Shown here: in pieces, positions 26,991 through 31,225 of the stretch
Layout of the letters: each line of letters starts with the position of its first letter
Position numbering within the stretch: the stretch's first letter is position 1
From: JBKHYJ01 sp046565505
Lineage (GTDB): Bacteria; Acidobacteriota; Blastocatellia; UBA7656
Assembly (NCBI GenBank): GCA_046565505.1
Contig: JBKHYJ010000068.1
Coordinates: 1-31,225 of the forward strand
Direction of reading: 5' to 3'
DNA length: 31,225 nucleotides
Made by a program: the position numbers and the translations under genes
The notes under the pieces: generated by a model
What the model was told of the DNA's origin: nothing
What the model saw: the letters and a program-made list of their open reading frames with translations, nothing else
The model's database searches: none

Positions 26991-27884
26991 CTACATGAGT
27001 GCTGGTAACAGCTTTTCAAGCTCTTTGACACGGATGTTAAGAGAAGGCTTCTTCTCTTTGAATGTGTAAGCGATCAGCGCCGCTATCGTATTCACTACGA
27101 AGTTGCTCGTGCTGCGATGGCGACTATGCGCCACCTGGCAGATGTTCTTCAACTGATCGTTGATCGTCTCGATCAAGGCTCGCTTCCTCAAAACCAACTT
27201 GTCCATCATCGGCATCAAACGGTTCTTCATGTTTGTTTTGATCTTTGCAACCAGTTGCAGACCTCGACCGCTCAATAACTCGGTTAAGCGCTGCGATATG
27301 TACCCCTTGTCGCCTATTAGCTTGCCGAAGAGCTTCTTTGTTAAATGAGGCAAGGGCTTGCGATCATCGATGTTGCCCGAAGTCAGCCACACCGCCAGCA
27401 ACTCACCTTCGTCATTTACGACGAGGTGTAGCTTGAATCCATAGAACCAATCGACTGAGCTTCTGCCACGTTGGGCCAGGCCAGAGAAGACCTTGTGTGC
27501 GTGTATCCTGCGATTGTGGCAGACTGCTAAAGGAAGCGAGTCAATAAAGGAGATGCCTGAACATCGGCCGAATCTAGAATTCAGATAAACACACAGCGGC
27601 ACAAGGGCTTCTGCCATCAGTTCAACAAATCGGTTGTAGCTTACGAGATTTGGGAAGGTAGCAAGCATATGACGAGATACTGAGCGAGTGTAGAAGTCTT
27701 TGAAAGTGCGATACCCGGACAGATGGAAGTAGATGATAATTGTCACGACTTCACTCAGGCACAAAGACGACTTCCTGATGCCCAAGACAGATCCGTCTGC
27801 AAGCAGATGCATTTTGAACTCAGGCTCAAAGTGTTGGCAGAAATCGTCAACATCACAGAAAAGAGGTAGAATGAAGTCATCCAT
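26991..27884 (-). CDS. IS982-family transposase
   Basis: A 297-aa transposase from ATG 27884, which has AAGGA a few nt upstream; an in-frame TTG 11 codons earlier is a weaker choice. Recognised by IS982-family sequence: SGYRTFKDFY, SYNRFVELM, FIDSLPLAVCHNRRIHAHKVF, GLAQRGRSS, GFKLHLVVNDEGELLA, GNIDDRKP, GDKGYIS and LIETINDQLKN. The presumed DDE catalytic residues are D115, D192 and E239, all present. Length is normal and there is no frameshift, so it may be active. It is read in the same direction as the NRPS genes, and its stop codon is 23 nt before the first NRPS ATG, so read-through transcription from the IS would enter the cluster. Confidence 0.93.
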   Translation of the reverse strand: MDDFILPLFCDVDDFCQHFEPEFKMHLLADGSVLGIRKSSLCLSEVVTIIIYFHLSGYRTFKDFYTRSVSRHMLATFPNLVSYNRFVELMAEALVPLCVYLNSRFGRCSGISFIDSLPLAVCHNRRIHAHKVFSGLAQRGRSSVDWFYGFKLHLVVNDEGELLAVWLTSGNIDDRKPLPHLTKKLFGKLIGDKGYISQRLTELLSGRGLQLVAKIKTNMKNRLMPMMDKLVLRKRALIETINDQLKNICQVAHSRHRSTSNFVVNTIAALIAYTFKEKKPSLNIRVKELEKLLPALM

Positions 27885-27954
27885 AGGAGTTCCTTTGGGC
27901 TGATAGTCTTTAGGCAAAATGATTATCTATCAAATCCCTTTGGAGTTCCTTCTC

Positions 27955-27972
27955 TTACGTCGAACTCACGTT
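27955..27972. repeat. IS982 right terminal inverted repeat
   Basis: Reads TTACGTCGAACTCACGTT on the plus strand, complementary to the left repeat with one mismatch. Confidence 0.8.
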
Positions 27973-27977
27973 AATTT
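27973..27977. repeat. Target-site duplication, right copy (AATTT)
   Basis: Matches 26968-26972 and directly follows the right inverted repeat. Confidence 0.55.
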
Positions 27978-29565
27978 ATTGTGGTGTAATTGATTCTGCC
28001 GACAAGGTCGCGTCTAAAATGTTGCGACAGAGCGATTGAAAATTTCAAGGACAAAAATTATTCAACTTATACAGGGCGATCCTACTAGCGTGGATAGAGT
28101 TGAGTTATAAGAGACCTGGTTGTGTAAGACGCCTTTTTATATGCCTCCGTGTTTCCGCGCGAACAATTTCCCCTTCATTAGATAGAGGTACGACGCGCAT
28201 GTTAAACCTTGAAGGAAAGGCGATAGCCCGGTTTATGAGTTGAGGTTGGCTGAGGTCTGGGGCAATAGCAGAGGCGAACTGTCTATGGCTGGCCTGTTGT
28301 AATACGCTCCCCGTGAAGAACGTCTTTTAGCCTGCTATAATTCAGCCCACCGTTTCAAGGCGGGATTTGCAGGTCACCGCAACCTATCCAGCCTGTATAC
28401 CCGAGCGACACGCCCTTTGTGAATCCTTTGCAGGTTGAGAAATCACTGCCTGAAAAATATCTGTCATGAAAAGGCATAGCTAAAAAGCCACCTTCCTTCA
28501 ATTGAGGTAGATCACACGCCCAGGCCGTAACCCGCCTCACTTTAAAAGCTCATACAGACGTTGTAAGTTTCAGTGCTGGTTATCTCGTAAATTCAGTTGC
28601 GCTGAAATAATGGAACAATTCAGCTATCAAGGTGATTAAGGAACAGATTGTGGCTCAATCTCATCGCATACTGTCTAGCCGGACAACATCTCCATCAAGC
28701 GCATAAGTCGGTGTGCCAGGTGTAATTTAAAAATTTCTGCTTAGGACTTCTTTTTTGCTACAGGGTTGTAAGTTTCATATCGGCGGTTAACGCTTTCGAG
28801 CTCTGGTATGCTTTTGCGGCGACTCCCGAAACCGGGACTCGGCAATGAACTTGAAGGTTGTTAGTAGAGCCAGGCTGTATGAAGCATGGATCAAACAGGC
28901 AGTAGAAATGAAGAACTGCCTTGCGAACCTGGCTGGTTCCTAGCGCAATCTCACCCTGGGCTTGATGCCTTGTGTTAAATGGCAGACGGCTCCGCCCTGA
29001 AACCGAGAACTAACCGCTATTATCAAGGGAACACTGGCGGCAATGACCATAGCGACTTAAGACTCTCCAAAAAGGCAAATATACATGGCAAGAGTTGGTG
29101 AGTAGTACCCCTTCAGCTATCTATTCTCAATCTTAAATTCAATCCCGCGTCACAAATCTCTTACCTACAGAAGATTTGCGGTGAGTGTAGAAAATTCAGA
29201 ACCGCTCTAATCTCAACTACAAGAGTTTTATTTTAAATACTTTTGTAGCTAAAAACACACTAAATTCATTATCGCCTATGAAGAGGTTCTTGTCAAGAAA
29301 AATAATTTCGGGGCCCATGCAGGTGCTCTATTAAGAGATTAGCCTCAAACAATCAAGCCCTCAGGGGTTCTGATTTAATACGACCGTTCTCGGCTATCTC
29401 TCAACTTAGCGCAGCGAGAAATAATTTCGAGCGGTGGCTATAGTTTTCAAAGCTGATGACTGGCCGGAGGCGGTTCGACTGAGAGGCATTGCGGCTCTAC
29501 GCAACCGATATAGACATGGCATGAAAGACGGTTCGCCGCCACGCTCACGCATGACATTAGCCGGA
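27978..29565. other. 1.6-kb AT-rich stretch without a convincing gene, between the GT1 gene and the IS982 element
   Basis: No frame on either strand shows a recognisable protein. The best minus-strand candidates are a GTG-started 61-codon frame (28355-28540) and an ATG-started 36-codon frame (28940-29050) with GGAG too far upstream; neither resembles a family I know. A near-consensus promoter reads leftwards from 29296. A short imperfect hairpin (TCCCG-AAAC-CGGGA) lies near 28823-28836, with no U-tract. Before the IS arrived, this DNA joined directly to the first NRPS gene, so it is the likely home of the cluster's original promoter and leader. Confidence 0.6.
29268..29296 (-). promoter_or_regulatory. 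Near-consensus sigma70-type promoter reading toward the NRPS cluster
   Basis: On the minus strand TTGACA (29296-29291), a 17-nt spacer and GATAAT (29273-29268): full -35 consensus, five of six for -10, optimal spacing. No gene starts nearby. Transcripts would begin near 29261 and run about 1.3 kb to the IS, or through it into the NRPS genes. The site is sequence evidence only. Confidence 0.55.
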
Positions 29566-30864
29566 TCATTGAAGCGTATTCCCCATGAGCACCTTTGTAG
29601 ATCGCGCGCTAAGGACAAGCTCGATAGCTTTAACTCCTAAATCAGAGCGGTCCGCCTCTATGAATTTCTCTCTCATCGACTCGGCATGCATGCGGAACGA
29701 AGGATTCTTGAGTATTGTATCGATCATCGATTGAATCTGTTTGGCGGAGACTTTTCTAACATCGCCCATCAATCCCAGGCCGTGATAGACGACCCTTACC
29801 GCGTTCACTGGTTTCGTCCAGGGAAGTACAATCATAGGAACCGCTTGCATTATGCATTCTTTTACACTATTTAAGCCCCCATGCGTAATCATCACGTCCG
29901 CCCTTTTCAATATATCGATCTGTGGGGCGCGACTCACTAAAATCACGTTTGATGATTGGCGACGGAAATCATTGGCATTTAGATGCTCGCCGGTTGATAG
30001 GACTAGCTGCAAATCTTGTCTGACTGCCACGGCATCAATGATTGTCTGAAGAAAACTCCGGGCTTCCTTGAAACGATGAGAGAGGCTGCCCAGCGCAGCA
30101 TAGATGAGCGGCTTGTCTTCTTTGATCTTCTCCCAGGGGAATTCCGGGCTTTCTCCCCTTTGCTGGTTCGTATAAGCCCCGATGTAATGCAAAAACTTCT
30201 CTGCACGAGACCTGGGCAGGTCGAATTCCTGTGGGCACAAAACTAGTTCCGGCATAAGCTTCAGGATTGGATATATTCCTCTGTAATCAATCTGGCTTAG
30301 AGGATAATTGACGCTGATGGCAATTTGTTTTATGAACTGCTCGCGCAGACCTTTTATCGCCATATAAAGTCTCGCTAAATCGTGTTTGCACCAGCAGAGC
30401 CGAATATTTAATCTCGATAACAAAGACTTAGGCACGATGGGTTCCATGACTGGCGGAACCTGCGGGTCTCTCGCCCTCGGAATAGTTGGACTCATCAGGA
30501 TCGTTGGTATCCCAATCTTGTAGCCGATTAATGCCATATGCTGTGCGTAAGAGTCTACGACGAACAGGTCCAACTGGCTGTGTCTTATCACGCCGTCGAG
30601 CTGGCCTTTACAAATCATCTGGAGCATCTTGAGTCCAAGTTCTCTGTTGGTAAAAGGTGTTCCCACACGATGGTAAGAGCCTTTGGGCATCAAGTCTTCA
30701 CAAAAAGGGATGTAATCAAACTCCTGGTTGGTTATGAGTTCTTCAAATTCTAAGGGGGCTATGTATTTAACCCTGTGACCGCGCAATTTCAATGCTTTGG
30801 CTATACCAAAAGTTGCGCTTACGTGGCTAGGCTCAGGCAATGGAAAGAACCCTATTGAACTCAC
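29566..30864 (-). CDS. GT1-family (MGT/UGT-like) glycosyltransferase
   Basis: A 432-aa glycosyltransferase of the GT-B, GT1 type that transfers sugar from an activated nucleotide donor to small lipophilic acceptors. Seen: an N-terminal acceptor half (GFFPLPEPSHVSATFGIAKAL, like the PxxGHxxP start of the family, then GHRVKYIAP) and a C-terminal donor half with THGGLNSVKECI, QAVPMIVLPW and KPVNAVRV, around residues 325-355. GTG is chosen as start because GGAGG lies 7 nt upstream and the family N-terminus begins at once. Length is normal. No signal peptide or membrane segment is seen. It has its own promoter, is more AT-rich than the NRPS genes, and sits 2.6 kb upstream of the first NRPS start (1.6 kb without the IS). 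Inference: it may glycosylate the lipopeptide, but it could belong to another pathway. Confidence 0.88.
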   Translation of the reverse strand: MSSIGFFPLPEPSHVSATFGIAKALKLRGHRVKYIAPLEFEELITNQEFDYIPFCEDLMPKGSYHRVGTPFTNRELGLKMLQMICKGQLDGVIRHSQLDLFVVDSYAQHMALIGYKIGIPTILMSPTIPRARDPQVPPVMEPIVPKSLLSRLNIRLCWCKHDLARLYMAIKGLREQFIKQIAISVNYPLSQIDYRGIYPILKLMPELVLCPQEFDLPRSRAEKFLHYIGAYTNQQRGESPEFPWEKIKEDKPLIYAALGSLSHRFKEARSFLQTIIDAVAVRQDLQLVLSTGEHLNANDFRRQSSNVILVSRAPQIDILKRADVMITHGGLNSVKECIMQAVPMIVLPWTKPVNAVRVVYHGLGLMGDVRKVSAKQIQSMIDTILKNPSFRMHAESMREKFIEADRSDLGVKAIELVLSARSTKVLMGNTLQ

Positions 30865-30909
30865 TAACCCTCCTCCGCTTAGCGTAGGGTATATAACAAT
30901 TTTAAAGTG

Positions 30910-30997
30910 GCGGCATATTATAGGCCCTGCTGGAATAAGTCAAATAAGCAGTCTTCGTGTCACCGCCAATAAGTCTCCAATCGGAAGAATATGCCGC
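30910..30997. repeat. 10-bp inverted repeat spanning the glycosyltransferase promoter
   Basis: GCGGCATATT at 30910-30919 is perfectly complementary in reverse to AATATGCCGC at 30988-30997, with a 68-bp spacing. One arm overlaps the -10 box. AATAAGTC also occurs twice in between (30934-30941, overlapping the -35, and 30968-30975). This could be a pair of operator half-sites or chance. Confidence 0.35.
30915..30943 (-). promoter_or_regulatory. Sigma70-type promoter of the GT1 glycosyltransferase
   Basis: On the minus strand TTGACT (30943-30938) is followed after 17 nt by TAATAT (30920-30915), or after 15 nt by TATAAT (30922-30917). The predicted start of transcription is about 45 nt before the GTG at 30864, leaving a short leader that contains the GGAGG ribosome site at 30872-30876. 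Confidence 0.6.
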
Positions 30998-31116
30998 GTC
31001 TGCTCACGATGCCCTCAACCGCTTGTTGTTGCGAATCGAGACCGGCGGTGAAAGGCTCTAGCAAGAAGTGCATTATTAAGTCGATTTCAAGAGCGGCGTA
31101 CTAGTGCTCTGGAAAC

Positions 31117-31225
31117 TTAGTTTTTCGATTTAACCTCTTCATAGTGGCGGCTCAACTTCTCTCGCGCTTTGGTTATAGAGAACTGCCACTCGACCTTGAT
31201 CTTTAATTCACTTCGCTCTTTGACA
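31117..31225 (-). CDS. IS630-like transposase, C-terminal end (runs off the window)
   Basis: An open minus-strand frame enters from the right edge and ends with TAA at 31119-31117. Its last 35 codons include KVEWQFSITKAREKLSRHY, like the W-F-TT-ARxKLxRxYP ending of IS630-family transposases. Just downstream, the sequence TACTAGTGCTCTGGAAAC from about 31099 may be the terminal repeat, with TA as target, as IS630/Tc1 elements use. Most of the element lies outside the window, so intactness is unknown. Confidence 0.6.
   Translation of the reverse strand, partial: VKERSELKIKVEWQFSITKAREKLSRHYEEVKSKN

Larger units (their letters stand above)
26973..27972 (-). mobile_element. Complete IS982-family insertion sequence, 1000 bp
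   Basis: An intact transposase gene is bounded by 18-bp terminal inverted repeats matching at 17 of 18 positions (26973-26990 and 27955-27972) and flanked by AATTT on both sides. One kilobase is the usual size for IS982 elements. Complete ends, an open transposase frame and preserved direct repeats point to a recent insertion. It separates the first NRPS gene from its native upstream DNA. Confidence 0.85.

Noticed and set aside
28355..28540. 61-codon GTG-started minus-strand frame, rich in Gly and aromatic residues, as a possible precursor peptide
   Set aside because: No ribosome site, no recognisable family or leader/core pattern, and no adjacent RiPP enzyme; random frames of this length are expected.
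28823..28836. TCCCG-AAAC-CGGGA hairpin as an intrinsic terminator
   Set aside because: The stem is only 5 bp before a mismatch and neither strand has a following U-tract.
28940..29050. 36-codon ATG-started minus-strand frame downstream of the 29268-29296 promoter
   Set aside because: GGAG is about 14 nt upstream, which is too far, and nothing in the product is recognisable; kept only as a note in the intergenic entry.
1..31225. CRISPR arrays, tRNA or rRNA genes
   Set aside because: No regularly spaced repeats and no tRNA- or rRNA-like sequence was noticed on reading either strand.

Overview
The window is almost entirely one strand (minus) of a large non-ribosomal peptide synthetase (NRPS) gene cluster, read from right to left. 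NRPS genes look high in GC, whereas the right-hand 3.2 kb is visibly more AT-rich (single 60-base lines there count at roughly 25-43% GC). No 16S or housekeeping gene is present, so the host cannot be named. The GC level, FAAL-started lipopeptide logic and IS982/IS630 elements fit a soil or freshwater Gram-negative such as an Acidobacteriota member, but this is a low-confidence guess.

Layout from right to left (direction of transcription): the C-terminal end of an IS630-like transposase at the window edge (31117-31225); a promoter region and a GT1-type glycosyltransferase (29566-30864); about 1.6 kb of AT-rich DNA with no convincing gene but one near-consensus minus-strand promoter (29268-29296); a complete 1000-bp IS982-family insertion (26973-27972) inserted 5 bp upstream of the first NRPS start codon; then the NRPS block: a 2441-aa FAAL-ACP-C-A(Asn)-PCP protein with a PqqD-like segment and glycosyltransferase-like domain fused at its end; a 2042-aa C-A(Thr)-PCP-E-C protein; a free-standing SyrP/TauD-type oxygenase; a 1856-aa degenerate C-A(Asn)-PCP-C protein with a second TauD oxygenase fused at its end; a radical SAM protein with a cobalamin-binding-type N-terminus and condensation-like C-terminus; an 893-aa half-C-A(Asn)-PCP protein; and the first 76 codons of another C-domain protein running off the left edge.

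Read by colinearity, the assembly line would make a fatty acyl-Asn-(D-)Thr-Asn-Asn-... lipopeptide, continuing outside the window. No thioesterase, MbtH protein, exporter or regulator is seen here. The tailoring set is unusually rich and physically wired to the NRPS: two Fe/2-oxoglutarate oxygenases likely to beta-hydroxylate Asn, a radical SAM enzyme carrying its own degenerate condensation-like domains, and a glycosyltransferase domain inside the loading protein. Condensation domains are repeatedly separated from their A-PCP partners across gene borders, and the A-PCP units are preceded by degenerate or half C domains. This split [C][oxygenase][C-like-A-PCP] pattern occurs twice and is, with the two fusions, the most novel aspect of the window. 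Substrate predictions come from residues of the adenylation pocket read by eye and products are inference.
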